A stretch of DNA of 64,000 bases from Prorocentrum cordatum (GCA_963575745.1 CAUYUJ010019920.1:18025-82024), one strand, 5' to 3'; counted from the first letter of the stretch, positions 39,288-49,106 are shown. The notes: a model not told the origin generated them from the sequence alone. A program made the numbers and translations.

Positions 39288-40061
39288 GCGCATCCTACCG
39301 GCGCACGTCGGGCAGGCAGGCGGCTGGACGGTCGGGCCGCCCCCCCCGTCGCTGCCTGGGTCCCGGCCACGCGGCCGGCTCGCCCGCTCCGCGACCACCG
39401 TACATGGGTCCGTCTTGTAGAACCTGTACCCCGACCGCATGCAATCCCGCGCGCGCTGCATCCGCGCGGCGCTGGAACTCCACGAGCACGCAGGGCTCCC
39501 TCTTGTGGCGGTGGTCGCACAGGAAGGCGATGTGCTTGACGACTCCGAAGGGACCACCACCTGCCTGACCACCTCGGCGTCGACCTCGTGCGGCACCCGC
39601 TCGATGCGGATGATGGCCTCGCCCTCGTCGTGCTGGTCACTGGGCTGCTGCTGGGCGCTCGGGCGCTGCTCCTCCTTGCGCCTGCGGCGGCTCCACGAGC
39701 GCGGCCGGCGCTGGGGCGGACTGCCCCCCGAGCCTGGGGCCGCCGGCTCCTCCACCTCCGTCTTCGCGTCGATGGCCCTCGGTGGAGCGCCCCCGCTCTT
39801 AGGCTTCAGGACGGCCTCCTTCTTCGCGACGACGGCCCTCGGTGGAGCGCCCCCAGTCTTGGGCTTCAGGACGGCCTCCTCTGCGCGCGTCCGATCGCGT
39901 GGGCGCGAGCGCGGACGCGCCTCGCGCTCGCGGTCGCGGCGCGGGGTGCGCGAGGGGGTCCGGAGGGCCCGCTCGCGCCTGCGAACCTCCTCGGCGAGGC
40001 GCCTCTGCTCCGGGGAGCGTGGGGTGCAAGGGCGCTCCGCCGTGTTTTCGACGCGCATCAC
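39288..40061 (-). CDS. Arg-rich protein with RRM-like domain (two compensating frame changes)
   Basis: From MMRVENTAERPCTPRSPEQ the N-terminus is Arg/Ser/Glu-rich with a tandem VLKPKxGGAPPRA repeat. An RRM-like stretch follows: IIRIERVPHEVDAEVV (RNP2-like, ~39600), VVKHIAFLCDHRHKREPC, and VLVEFQRRADAAR (RNP1-like, ~39475), then ARDCMRSGYRFYKTDPCTVV. The middle (about 39545-39460) is in a frame shifted by one base, and the original frame resumes afterwards. The domain is recognisable only if both shifts are read through. The frame then reaches CPTCAGRM and the homopolymer tract. Probably an RNA-binding protein, or a nucleic-acid-binding ORF of the adjacent retroelement, whose last frame ends 46 bp upstream. 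Confidence 0.5.
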
Positions 40062-40106
40062 CGGTCGCGCGCGCGTGTGGCGGAGCGCGGTAGGGCGGTG
40101 CCGTGC

Positions 40107-41090
40107 TCAGGGCGGGGGCCAACGCTGGATTCGGTCTCGTCGTGCCTCATCTCGGCCTGTGTATGCTGACATTCCGAGCTTAGGAGGTGTCTCATTTGTG
40201 GCACGTAGGTATGGTGGCATCAGATAGGCATCGTACAGAGAGTGCGTCCACGGCTGGCTCACCAGAAGTCGTTCCTCCACGTCGGTGAGCCCGCCGACCG
40301 CCTCCGCGTCGACCGTGCGCATCATGTCGAGCAGCCCCTTGTTGTTCTTGCAGAGCTCGCGGAGCCCTGGCATGGGCTGCCCCTGGAACTGAGCCAGGGC
40401 GAGCGCCAGCTTGGCCGCCTGGCGCTGGACCTTGACGTTCGGCCCCGAGACCACTCCCCAGGCGCCGTGCTTGCCGTCGACGAGCACCATTAGGGCGTGG
40501 TCCTCGCTCGCCCCCGCGACCAGGCACGCCGCTGCGATGCAAGGGGCGGCCTCGTGGTCGCGGTTGACCACCTCGACGATGTCCTCGCTGTCCAGCTCGT
40601 CCACCACCGTGCACAGGATGTTGTGGGCGGCACTCCGGAGCTCGTCCGACAGCGCGGGCCCCGAGACGACGAGGCCGAGCGGGTTCACCGCCATGATGCT
40701 GTAGTCGTGGCGCCGCGCCTGGCTGTGGTCAGGAGCCACTAAGCCCACCAGGAACCCCATGAGCCCGAGCGGGCGCGGGGGCGCTGCTGGCGCGCGGGGC
40801 GGATGCGCGGCCAGCTCGCGGGGCCGGGGCGCGCGCGCTGCTGGCGCGCCTCGCCCTGGAGTCGGAGACGGCTGCGGATGAGAGGACCAGGGGGAGGTGG
40901 GCGTGCCTGGGGCAGTCGAGGGCGGAGGCGACGGGGGGTTCGAGGAAGAGAGGTCCACCGGGATGCCCCCGCAGCGCGAAGCCCCCGCCCCGAACCGATC
41001 ACCTGGAAGACCAGCTTGCTGCATCCCACTACGCCCGCTAGCTCCCCGCCCCGGCTCGCGTCTCACTTGCCCCTCATCCTCCTCCTCCAT
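40107..41090 (-). CDS. C-terminal ORF of the DIRS-like element, unknown function
   Basis: An ATG at 41088-41090 opens MEEEDEGQVRREPGRGA.., followed by a Pro/Ser-rich linker, then a folded-looking part (NPLGLVVSGPALSDELRSAA.., SEDIVEVVNRDHEAAPCIAA-like, GKHGAWGVVSGPNVKVQRQA) and LTDVEERLLVSQPWTHSLYD near the stop at 40107. No family recognised. It lies immediately downstream of the recombinase in the same orientation, so it is probably the last ORF of the element or of a host gene beside it. Confidence 0.5.
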   Translation of the reverse strand: MEEEDEGQVRREPGRGASGRSGMQQAGLPGDRFGAGASRCGGIPVDLSSSNPPSPPPSTAPGTPTSPWSSHPQPSPTPGRGAPAARAPRPRELAAHPPRAPAAPPRPLGLMGFLVGLVAPDHSQARRHDYSIMAVNPLGLVVSGPALSDELRSAAHNILCTVVDELDSEDIVEVVNRDHEAAPCIAAACLVAGASEDHALMVLVDGKHGAWGVVSGPNVKVQRQAAKLALALAQFQGQPMPGLRELCKNNKGLLDMMRTVDAEAVGGLTDVEERLLVSQPWTHSLYDAYLMPPYLRATNETPPKLGMSAYTGRDEARRDRIQRWPPP

Positions 41091-41164
41091 TTTTGCCCCC
41101 GCTCTCGCCGACGGGCGTGTCCGCGGAGGTCGCCCGGGCGCCCAGGCCAGGCGCTCCGAGGGCC

Positions 41165-42330
41165 TCAGGTCGCTCCCGAAAAGGGCCTGACCGCCTCCGA
41201 CCGGACGGTCGGGGCGGGTACCAGCCAACTCGCCATCACCTCCGTGGGCGTCCGGTGCCAATAGGGCGCGTCCCTTCGCCATGCATCGGGCAACGGTGCC
41301 TGGCGCCGGTGGTCCTCCCAGAGGTATCCGTGGAAGGCGCCCGTGGACCACCTCCCAAACCTCTTGACCGCCTCTAGATCGCGACAGGCGTGGTATAACG
41401 CCGTCGCGCCTCCGATGCGCAGGGAGCGGGGCCCCATCTGGCCCGCGTCCACGCCACAGGCCGCGGCCGCGAGCTGGAGGAGCCCCTGCACCTGCTCCCG
41501 CATAATCGGGTGGCCATCGGGCCTACGGAACAGGGGGAGCTCCGCCTCGGTCCCTTGACCGAACCGGTCCGGCAGCTCCCTCTGGAGCCCGGCCAGCGCG
41601 TCCACGACGCACAAGTCCACCCCCGAACGGAAGTGGCTGCGCACGCAGCCCGCGTTAAACTGGTCCGTCTTGGACGAGGCGATCGTCAGCGCTACCTCGT
41701 CGCAGTCGCCGAGCCAAGCGCTGGGGGTACCCCCGCGCAGGCCCTGCACGTCCTGCCCACGCACCACCCGCCCCATGCTCCAGGAGCGGTCCTCTTGGAC
41801 CAAGTACTCCGACGCACGGCGCATGAAGAAGTACCCGGTCATGAGCGCCGCCCATAGCATGGTCGCCTCTCGGCGGGCGGCCGTCCCATGGGCGAACAAA
41901 TATTCGCGGAGCCACCGCAACGTGCGGGGGGTGGCTGGCAGCTTCCGCATTGCCTTTCCGTCCCAGCGGCGGAGCCCCTCGATCGTGGTCCAGAGCCGCC
42001 ACCGGTCCGAGGTCACGTCGCCGAAACCCGCCAGGGTGTGGGCGTAGCGACTGGCGAACAGGCGCTGGCGGATGGTCGTGGCCCGCCTCTTCATCACCTT
42101 GTACACAGGTACACGACATATCGGATGAGGTCGTCCTCGTCCGCGAGGCGCCCCGCGTCTCCCCCTGGAGGCGCGGGCTGCGCCCTCGGAGCCTCCGCCA
42201 GAGTACCCAATTGCGCCACCCGGCGCTGTAGTTGGCGCGCGTCCCCTCGGCGAGCTTAGCCAGCATCGCCTCGGTGGCGGTCGCGTCTAGCTCGCGGAGG
42301 TCGGCAAGCTCACCTCGGACCCCCTTCGGG
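41165..42330 (-). pseudogene. Tyrosine recombinase of the DIRS-like element (N-terminal frame changes)
   Basis: The catalytic half (313 residues from 42106) has the tyrosine-recombinase signature. Arg lies in MRRASEY (R97), Lys in SSKTDQF (K146), the box is GPRSLRIGGATAL (R227..R230; the usual first His of HxxR is Arg), then GRW (W253) and the nucleophile Tyr in FHGYLW (Y261). Upstream, EGTRANYSAGWRNWVLWRRL and DEDDLIRYVVYL are a typical core-binding domain, but they lie in different frames from each other and from the catalytic half. In DIRS elements this enzyme inserts the circular cDNA. The His-to-Arg change and the broken N-terminus suggest an inactive copy. Confidence 0.75.
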
Positions 42331-42364
42331 GCGCCTCCACCGGCGCAACGCCACGCCGTGGGCT

Positions 42365-43864
42365 TCACCAACGCTGGGGCAAGGGCACTCCGGGCGCGCC
42401 GGCGCGCCTTGCGCGGTGGGCGCGTCCCGCCTCCTGCTTCATCCTTGGCTCTCGGCCTGGGCGCCCCCGAGTCCTCCAGGGCTGGGCGCCCTGTCCTCGC
42501 TCCCCGGGCGCCCTGTCCTCCCCCGCCGGGGTGGCCCGAGCGGTGGCAGGGGGGTCGAGCTGATCCGCCAGTTGAGCGGCGTCGCCCGTCGCCTTCCCCG
42601 CCTCCAGCGCGACCCTGAATGGCCCGCTTGGGCGGTCGGGGATCTGAAGCCAGGCCCTCAGCCACAACTTTACCATCTCGTCGTTCGCAGGTCGGTTGTA
42701 GTCGGGCCCGACGCCGGCGCGAGCCCCGGGGGCCTCGTCTGCGCTCGCCACCTCTACGGCCTGCCTCAGCATCCGCTCCGCCCACTGAATCACCCAACGC
42801 GCCGCGCGCCGCGGCAGGGCGCGGGCGGCCAGTCGCATGCGCTCCGCGATCGGCATGCCTCCCAGGCCCAGGGCATCCCACAGCTCCGCCGCGCCCCCCT
42901 GCGCGCACCAGATTTCCTTCGGGTGCAGGGCCCGCGCGGTCCAGCCCGCACTCCGGCCCCTCAAGGACCAAGGTATTCGCATAGCCCTTCAACGGGTCGG
43001 GCTTCGCCCGAGCCGTGTGGCAAGGCCCGCGCGGGTCATGGACCACCGCGCGCTGGGCCCGCCCACCCTCCGTCGGCTGCCACGTGCCGCGCGGCCAGGG
43101 CATCATGCGATCCCCATTCGTCGAGATCCGGGGGTCCACGGGCAGTGTTCCCTCGCTAAGGTTCAGGCGGAGCTCGTCCAGCGTCGGCCGGCCCGCCTCT
43201 CTCCAGAGCTGGCAGAGGCCGCGCGGCTCCAAGCAGGGCTGGCCCAGGGGGGGGTGGGACCCGGAACCCGGGCCCGCTCCCCACATCCCCAAACCTGGAC
43301 CGCCCGCGCGCGCGCCGTGACATCGCCTAAGTGCGTGCATAGGAGACGCGTCTCGGGGGACAGGGCCACATAGCCAAGGCGCCGCAAGCGAGCACCCAGC
43401 CGCGCTGCAGCGTACTTGACAGGGATGTCGAGTAGCACGCCCAGCGGCCGGACTGCAGTCAGCAGGCGCTCGAGGCCAGCTGCCTCGCGTCCGCCGGGGT
43501 CCTCCGACAGTGACGCGCACGCCCAGCGAACTGGCGGGGCCCCCGCGGAATCCTTGTGCTGGTGGCCGCCGTCCGGCTCCCATCGGTCACCGGCGTCCCA
43601 GGGCGTCAGCTGTGCCGACCCGCCGAGGCTCTCCCAGGCCTCCCCGAAGGGGGGCCACGCGGTTCCTACCTCCACCAGCCGCGCCCCGTCGACCTGCAAG
43701 GGCGCGTAGCGTGGCAGGGCCTCCCGGGCCCCCTTGACTTGGAGCGCGGCCGCGCGCCGGGGGCCGTCGCCCCCCGGCATCCGCATCTCGCGCTGGGCGG
43801 CCTCCTGCACCAGCTCGCCCCGCGGGGCTGCCGGTGAGAGCTCGGACCAGCCCGCCTCTGCCAT
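42365..43864 (-). pseudogene. Methyltransferase-like segment between RNase H and recombinase
   Basis: Pieces in three frames resemble C5-DNA-methyltransferase motifs in order. A motif-I-like stretch is PPFGEAWESLGGSAQL..WDA (~43665-43590). A motif-IV-like stretch is GAPPVRWACASLS (~43540), where PC would be expected but PPV is seen. Then VLLDIPVKYAAARLGARLRR-LGY (~43430; ENV region), LGDVTARARAVQVWG (~43330-43286; motif VIII-like), and RALHPKEIWCAQGG (~42934-42893; motif IX/X-like, R-x-L-x-P-x-E..QG). Dinoflagellate retrotransposons carrying C5 methyltransferases have been reported; classical DIRS elements carry a Dam-like enzyme instead. Assignment is by motif order only, and the catalytic Cys is absent in this copy. 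Confidence 0.4.
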
Positions 43865-43892
43865 CCGCTGGCGTACCTCCGCCGGGCTCGAG

Positions 43893-44987
43893 TCACGAAG
43901 TCGGCCAACTCGTTGTGGAAAGTTCGCAAGTAGAGTCCGCCCACAACCCGGAACTTGTACCGTAGCTCCAGCATGGCCAGGACGCGGAGCAGGCGGCGTG
44001 CCACCGCGTTCCGTGCACGGCGGCGTCGCAGCCAGCGACTGACATTACGTTGTCCGTGACGTACGGCAGGAGAAGCTGGAACCAATCCGGCCCTTTCTCC
44101 GCCGCGAGGGCTATCAGGCAGAGGAGCTCGACCACCGCGATGATCTCCCCCTCTCCCTGCCATGTGACCCCAGGGGCGGAGCGGAGCGTCTCCAGGTAGG
44201 GAGCCGCCTCCGCCACGATATATTCGCGCGAGGTCCAATCCAGTGCGCCGATCTGGTCCAGGGCGGCGTCGCCTCCCAGCCAGCGTAGCCTCCCGAGCGC
44301 CCCTGGGAGGGCGAGGGCCTCGCGAAGGCCTAGCAGACCTTCGAATGAGGTCTCGAAGTTACCTTCGACAGGCATCTCGAAGCAGACGCGCAGCCAGTCC
44401 AAGGTCTGGTGCCAATCATCCCACGCAGCCTCCACCTGCTCAGGGTCGCCCGGCGGCTGGACGTAAGCCTGGCCTGGGTCCCCCGACAGCATCCGATGAA
44501 AAGCTGGGAGCTCCAGGCTCAACGCGGGTGCTGCGCAAGTGCAGAACTGGCCAAGCCCACTTAGCTCCCTCGCGGTTCGCAGCCGAACCATGCGGCAGCC
44601 GAAGCCCAGCTCCGGCTCGGCCAAGAGGAAGCGCATCTTCGTGGCCTTGGGCTCCGGGGGTCCCACCCGCTCGCGCTCGAAGTCCATGCTGAGCCCCCAG
44701 ATGATCTGAGTAGTAGGATGCTCCCCCTCGGCATCCCTTTTGCTGACGTTCACCGCCTCGGGCCCGAATACCTCCCGGATGGAGGCGTCCAGTGCATCGC
44801 AGGCCATCCACGGCCGGACCCCGATGTCGGGCTCCACCGCCACCGGGTCGCCCACAGGCCACTCCGAGTGGAAGTGGGTAGCATCGTGCCAGCGCGGCTC
44901 GCCAGGCCGATAGCTCTCGTGGAGCTCGCGGGCCACCAGGGCGAGCATCATGTAGTTGCCCGGGGCGCTGGTCCACCCGAACACCAT
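43893..44987 (-). pseudogene. Reverse transcriptase tail and RNase H of the DIRS-like element
   Basis: The frame opens at MVFGWTSAPGNYMMLAL, matching the (P)FGw..AP..F motif B of DIRS/LTR-type RTs. Motif C is altered: PVGDPVAVEP occupies the place of a (Y/F)VDD core, so one catalytic Asp is Gly. FGPEAVNVSK.. and TTQIIWGLSMDFE follow. RNase H features: IIAVVELLCLIALAAEKGPDW, LLPYVTDN, then after a one-base shift RRLLRVLAMLELRYKFRVVG and YLRTFHNELADFVTR (about 43890). The N-terminal RT (motif A) is missing, and the frame starts beside AT-rich sequence. Confidence 0.7.
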
Positions 44988-44989
44988 GG

Positions 44990-45183
44990 CTACCTAAAGG
45001 GTCGGCGTGGTTAATAAGTGTTACCGTGAGTTATAACCATGCTATAACTATGTTATAAGTCTGTTATAAGTAAATATAATTTGATGTAACTAGGTTATGA
45101 ACTTACTAACTTCGCTAACTTGGTCCCTCTATTTAAGTATAGCTCAGCGGAATTAGAAAAGTTAGCAAGCTAACTTTTAACAC
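44990..45183. other. AT-rich intergenic segment with a 10-bp-arm palindrome
   Basis: Sharp drop in GC compared with the retroelement. Repeated ttataa/gttataagt words occur (45030-45085). A near-perfect palindrome AAAAGTTAGC-AA-GCTAACTTTT lies at about 45157-45178. It could be an upstream region of the gene at 45463 or the insertion boundary of the DIRS-like element. Confidence 0.6.
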
Positions 45184-45367
45184 ATGTTGGAAAAAACGAT
45201 GACGTGTAGGCTGGTGTCCCTGGTGTTTAGGTTTTTTTTTCAATGTTGCTATTCGTTTTTCGGCATGGCGTTGCTAGAGTGTTGCCTGACTCCCCCCCTG
45301 CGAGTGCGATCGGTGCAATTCATTCGCGAATTTCGAAGGGTGCTATTGCAAGATTGCAATGTTCATT

Positions 45368-45370
<3 letters not shown>

Positions 45371-45408
<38 letters not shown>
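45371..45408. repeat. (AT)n microsatellite
   Basis: About 19 uninterrupted AT dinucleotides between gttcatttgc and gcacgcaccg, shortly before the start of orphan gene C. Confidence 0.95.
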
Positions 45409-45412
<4 letters not shown>

Positions 45413-45414
45413 GC

Positions 45415-45440
45415 ACCGCATAGGCCTTTGGCTCAACAGA
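45415..45440 (+). other. Possible degenerate spliced-leader-like sequence
   Basis: Reads accgcataggcc then tttggctcaacag. The 3' part TTTGGCTCAA matches the dinoflagellate leader, and the 5' part CCG..TAG..CC matches with small insertions. It lies 20-50 bp before the ATG at 45463 on the same strand, where a leader relic of a retroposed gene would be. Short and imperfect, so it could be chance. Confidence 0.25.
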
Positions 45441-45462
45441 GGTGGTTTCCGCGCGAGGCGTC

Positions 45463-47062
45463 ATGACCTCCAAGCGTGAACTGAACATACAGAATGTCGT
45501 TGGGGAGATGCATGCAATCAAGGCTGCGCATGAGCAGCCAGACGCCCCCGTTGTTTCTTTGTTCGAAGAGGTATGCGCCATAGCGCAGCGGCCTGGCATC
45601 GATTGCATCAGGACGGAGAGGATGCATAGCAAATACATGTTCGTGTGCATGGAAAACAGGTATGGGGATGGGGCTGTCCCGAGCGATGTGCTAGATCTTA
45701 TCGTAAAAATATTCAGGAATAGTTTCAAGAACTCGGCCCTTCAAAATCCAGTGCGCATGGAATTGCAAACAGGCTCGGCGGAATATGAGAAGGTCGAAGC
45801 GTTCAACGATAAGATAATGAAAGATTCTGCTGGCCAAATGCCTTTATATGAATGCGAAGCTAAATTCGCAAGCTACACGCGTGGACATACGAGCATGGGG
45901 TTGCGTCGTTTATATGCAGAAGTTCCCGTGTCGCAGAAAGATCCAGAACGATTCGACAGGATTTCGCAAGATGGGTTTCTTGCAATGAAGAAGTTGAGGG
46001 AAGCGCAGCCCGACTACGCAAAGGCTTGCGATGAGGGCATTGAATGGAAGGTCTTTCGGTATGAATTTGTCAAAGCGCCCCCTGGGAGTTAAACCTTGCC
46101 CAGGAAGCAGGCAATGCGGGGCAACAGATCGCGCGTTGCGAGTCCCGGTTGAGCCTGAAGTTCAAGATCGCATCCATTGCGAACCGCTTGGCTAGCCAAG
46201 GAGGAAAAATCGATTGGCCGAGGGCCATTCAAGAGGCGACTCGCGCGGGTTCCCTCTTCCCTGGGGAAATCGACGGGTTGGTAACGCATGTGAAAGAGAT
46301 GTCGGGTGGTCTGGGCGAGCCAATTTTCCTCAGCGAGTTGCGGGACTTCTCACGGCAATTAACTGCCCAGTGCGTGGTCACAGGCGCCATGGCGAAGACC
46401 TCGCCGAAGTGAAGATCAAAAACGAGGGGGCTGCAGCGACATTCAAACTCGCACGCATGAAAGCCATGACGGCCGCGAGTGGCAAGTACGCCAAGGACGG
46501 CCACCAGATGCTCTCAAGGCCAGGTGACGTGTTCGCGCTGTCTGGTGACAAGAAGGCTACAATTGCTCTGCATGCGGATGGGTTCTTGCAGAAGGTGCGA
46601 GGGATCGCAAAATAAACCAAGGCGTTACGCCAGACACGCTCGCATACGGCACCATCGTCGGGTTGACTGATGCTCGCGTCGTGCAATTCGTATTCAACAA
46701 ACCAGATGAACGACTGGGCAGCGCCAAAACGTTGCCAGATATTGGCGCCAGCTTCTGCGTTGGCAACGCATGTGGGCAAACCAGTGGAGAGCCCATGGGG
46801 GGTCAAGGCCGCCCCTGCAGCAGCGCCCAAAACGGCTACAAGCTAGGGTGTGAAGGAGTATACGGCGACAGGCGCATGGTCCAACCAGGCAGATAAGTTG
46901 TCGGAGAGAGGCTTCGTGTCGAAAGCAAAGCTCTGTTTGGCGAAGGGTGACGACAGGGACAGCGTGTTCGAGTTCGTTGGGGTCGATGCGAAGGGTGTGA
47001 AGTTGATGATCGGGAGTAAGACAGTGGTTGAGAGCATTGACGAGATGCTAAATGGGAAAAAC
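45463..47062 (+). CDS. Orphan gene C, first part (several one-base frame changes)
   Basis: ATG 45463 opens MTSKRELNIQNVVGEMHAIK.. and runs to about 46080. Coding then continues in successive frames without loss of character: NLAQEAGNAGQQIARCESRL.. (46092-46395), KIKNEGAAATFKLARMKAMT.. (46410-46612), NQGVTPDTLAYGTIVGLTDA.. (46615-46800), GVKEYTATGAWSNQADKLSE.. (46847-47062). Two of the joins fall at homopolymers (C5 near 46078, A4 near 46609). A TAG at 46844-46846 also interrupts. The last segment ends in phase 0 at a GT donor (47063). No family recognised. Base composition is less GC-rich than the neighbours. Either a decaying gene or a real gene with assembly indels. Confidence 0.5.
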
Positions 47063-47136
47063 GTCTTGAGCACGACTAAGGACAGCTAGGGCAACATGCG
47101 ATCTCGTCGCAATCCGACCTTCAATTGTTTTGACGA

Positions 47137-47204
<68 letters not shown>

Positions 47205-47379
47205 CACCCGTCCTCTATTGCATCTGTCTATCCATCTCTAGACATATATCATTCCCCCCATCCCTCTATCGTTCCCCCTCTCGCTCTCTGTCTATGTGTC
47301 CCCCGCTCTATGTATTTTTAACCATCCATTCGTCCATCCAATGCTATGCCTCTCGCATGCCCCCCCCCATCCTTCCCAG
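47063..47379 (+). other. Probable intron of orphan gene C with (CT)n(TA)n microsatellite
   Basis: Donor AAC|GTCTTG at 47063 and acceptor CCTTCCCAG|GA ending at 47379, phase 0. A CT-dinucleotide run (about 47139-47192) followed by (TA)4 and pyrimidine-rich sequence fills it. Joining gives ..EMLNGKN then EIIEKFADHGPMM.. The microsatellite sits in the intron and not in the coding sequence, which supports the model. Confidence 0.55.
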
Positions 47380-48006
47380 GAAATAATCGAAAAGTTTGCT
47401 GACCACGGCCCCATGATGAGCGTCGACTGGCAGTGGTCAATTGAGGAGGCGAAAAGCAGAATCGCCTTGGACGACATGTACGCCCAGCATTCAGATTGCT
47501 TGAAGGGCACCACTGGCGTAACATCGCTTGTTGAGTATCGGTATATCACTACCACGCGCGCATTCAAAGCAGGAGAGATAGTGCTTGTCCCACCCACTGC
47601 GAGCATCGTCATGCAGAAATCAAACGAAGACTCACCAAACCGGAGCGCGTTTGCGAAGTCGCACAAGGACCTCAAAGGCACCATTTTCAACATCGTGTTG
47701 CTACCCACTGGCGGCATGAAGATGCCCAAGGTGCAGGCGATTACGAGTGTAGGGGGGCTGGCAAAGGCCCCTGGCCCCTTAGTCATTCCATGTTGGTTCG
47801 TGCAAGAGTCGGCCCCCAAACGCAATGCAAACATGAAGGTCGTGACCATGAGGTCCGATGTGATACCGTCTGCGTCTGTGCAGGTGCTGACCAACAAAAG
47901 CGACGTCGCGAAGGGAGACGCGCTGATCGCACCGCTGGCATCGCTTATGCCAAAGCGCAAGGCCGAGGATGCGCCTGCGCCCGCAATGAAGAAGTCTAGG
48001 AAGTGA
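47380..48006 (+). CDS. Orphan gene C, last exon
   Basis: Clean frame from EIIEKFADHGPMMSVDWQW to the TGA at 48004-48006 (about 208 residues). Ends in Ala/Pro- and Lys-rich PKRKAEDAPAPAMKKSRK, which looks like a nuclear localisation signal. No recognised domain. The internal part (YRYITTTRAFKAGEIVLVPP) has beta-strand character. Confidence 0.55.
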   Translation, partial: EIIEKFADHGPMMSVDWQWSIEEAKSRIALDDMYAQHSDCLKGTTGVTSLVEYRYITTTRAFKAGEIVLVPPTASIVMQKSNEDSPNRSAFAKSHKDLKGTIFNIVLLPTGGMKMPKVQAITSVGGLAKAPGPLVIPCWFVQESAPKRNANMKVVTMRSDVIPSASVQVLTNKSDVAKGDALIAPLASLMPKRKAEDAPAPAMKKSRK

Positions 48007-48196
48007 CGATGTATGCATACATCTACGCAGTACTTATAAACACGCGTTCGATTGCAATATGGCCATTTGCAAAACGTCGCCCCACCCTCCCATGTCGGCA
48101 AACGCAGTGCCATGAGTTATCGCTCGCATACCGCATGGACGTCGGCAATCGTTGCCTTGCCCGTAGGCGTTTCCGCTCGAGTTTTGGTTTGCAACC

Positions 48197-49020
48197 ATGC
48201 CCGTGACTGTGCAAAAGCGCACTGTCATCAAGGGGGGCGCATTGGAAGACCCATAGGCCCCCAGACAGATTATCCAAGCGGCTGGTTCGCTATTCTTGGA
48301 GCTGTCGAAGAGCGATCGCAAGCTTCAGAACTTCATCGGAGCCCCGAACCCCACGAAGTCAAACGCCCCCCTCGCGCACAACGCTTTCTTTGGTGATCTG
48401 GTGAAGATGAGGAGCGCCGCATGTGTCGATGCGATCTGGCAACGCATGAAAGAGACAGACCCGTTGCTTCAGGACGGTGCCGATAAGGCCTCGATCGTCA
48501 AGATCAATCGGGGTATACCCGATGCATCTCTGATGCCAGAGACCGTGACTGCATCGTTCCCAGCGGTGGAGTGCACGCGCAGCGGCCAGCACTTAAAGCA
48601 CGATGCTATCACGTTGGCGTTTCTGTTCGAGTTAAAGGCGTGCAAGTCTCGATCGAGTGTGTACCTGCTGCTATGGGGAACGTGCGCGTTGCAGCGGTGG
48701 CTGCAGCGATCGACACGCATGGCCGAGAGAAGCGAGCCAGGTCCACGTCTGGCGTCACTGGCGTTTGCGACAAGCGTCGCAAGACAGTGTTCATGACGAT
48801 ACGTGGTACAGACGACATGCCGCAACGGGTGCAATCTAAAGCCGATGATTGGGAACCAGTATACATTGCTCAAGCTGCACAAAATCTTCGGGACAACATC
48901 ACACCTGCCACCGAGGGGAACGATATGGTTGACGATGATGATGGCGACGGTTCGCCTGCTGACCAACCTGGCGAAGATTCGCCTACGCGCGGCGTCGATC
49001 CAGAGAAGGCGGCCGAGTGA
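48197..49020 (+). CDS. Orphan gene D (in-frame TAG at codon 20, one later frame change)
   Basis: ATG 48197 opens MPVTVQKRTVIKGGALEDP, then TAG (48254-48256). The same frame goes on as APRQIIQAAGSLFLELSKSD..FGDLVKMRSAACVDAIWQR to about 48590. Coding then appears to move by one base (CYHVGVSVRVKGVQVSIECV.., TGVCDKRRKTVFMTIRGTDD) and ends with an Asp/Glu-rich tail at 49018-49020. It follows orphan gene C by ~190 bp on the same strand. No family recognised. As with gene C, decay and assembly error cannot be separated. Confidence 0.45.
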
Positions 49021-49106
49021 TCGCGACTAGCACGCGCTCGCTCGCGCACCGTCTGACTCCCATCTCATCCCCATCCCCCTCCCTTTTCTATATCGCTCCT
49101 CGAGCA
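49021..49106. other. Short intergenic spacer
   Basis: CT-rich sequence between the converging ends of orphan gene D and the minus-strand repeat-protein gene; no terminator or polyadenylation signal identified. Confidence 0.4.

Larger units (their letters stand above)
40107..44987 (-). mobile_element. Degenerate DIRS-like (tyrosine-recombinase) retroelement, 5'-truncated
   Basis: Order on the minus strand: RT tail (FGWTSAP..), RNase H (YVTDN..RTFHNELADFVTR), a methyltransferase-like segment, tyrosine recombinase, and a C-terminal frame. DIRS-type elements carry RT-RNase H-(methyltransferase)-tyrosine recombinase and lack an integrase, which fits. The gag and the first half of the RT are missing; sequence turns AT-rich immediately upstream of 44987. 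Multiple one-base frame changes and a damaged RT motif indicate a dead copy. The flanking 38.05-40.06 kb frames may belong to the same element. Confidence 0.65.
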
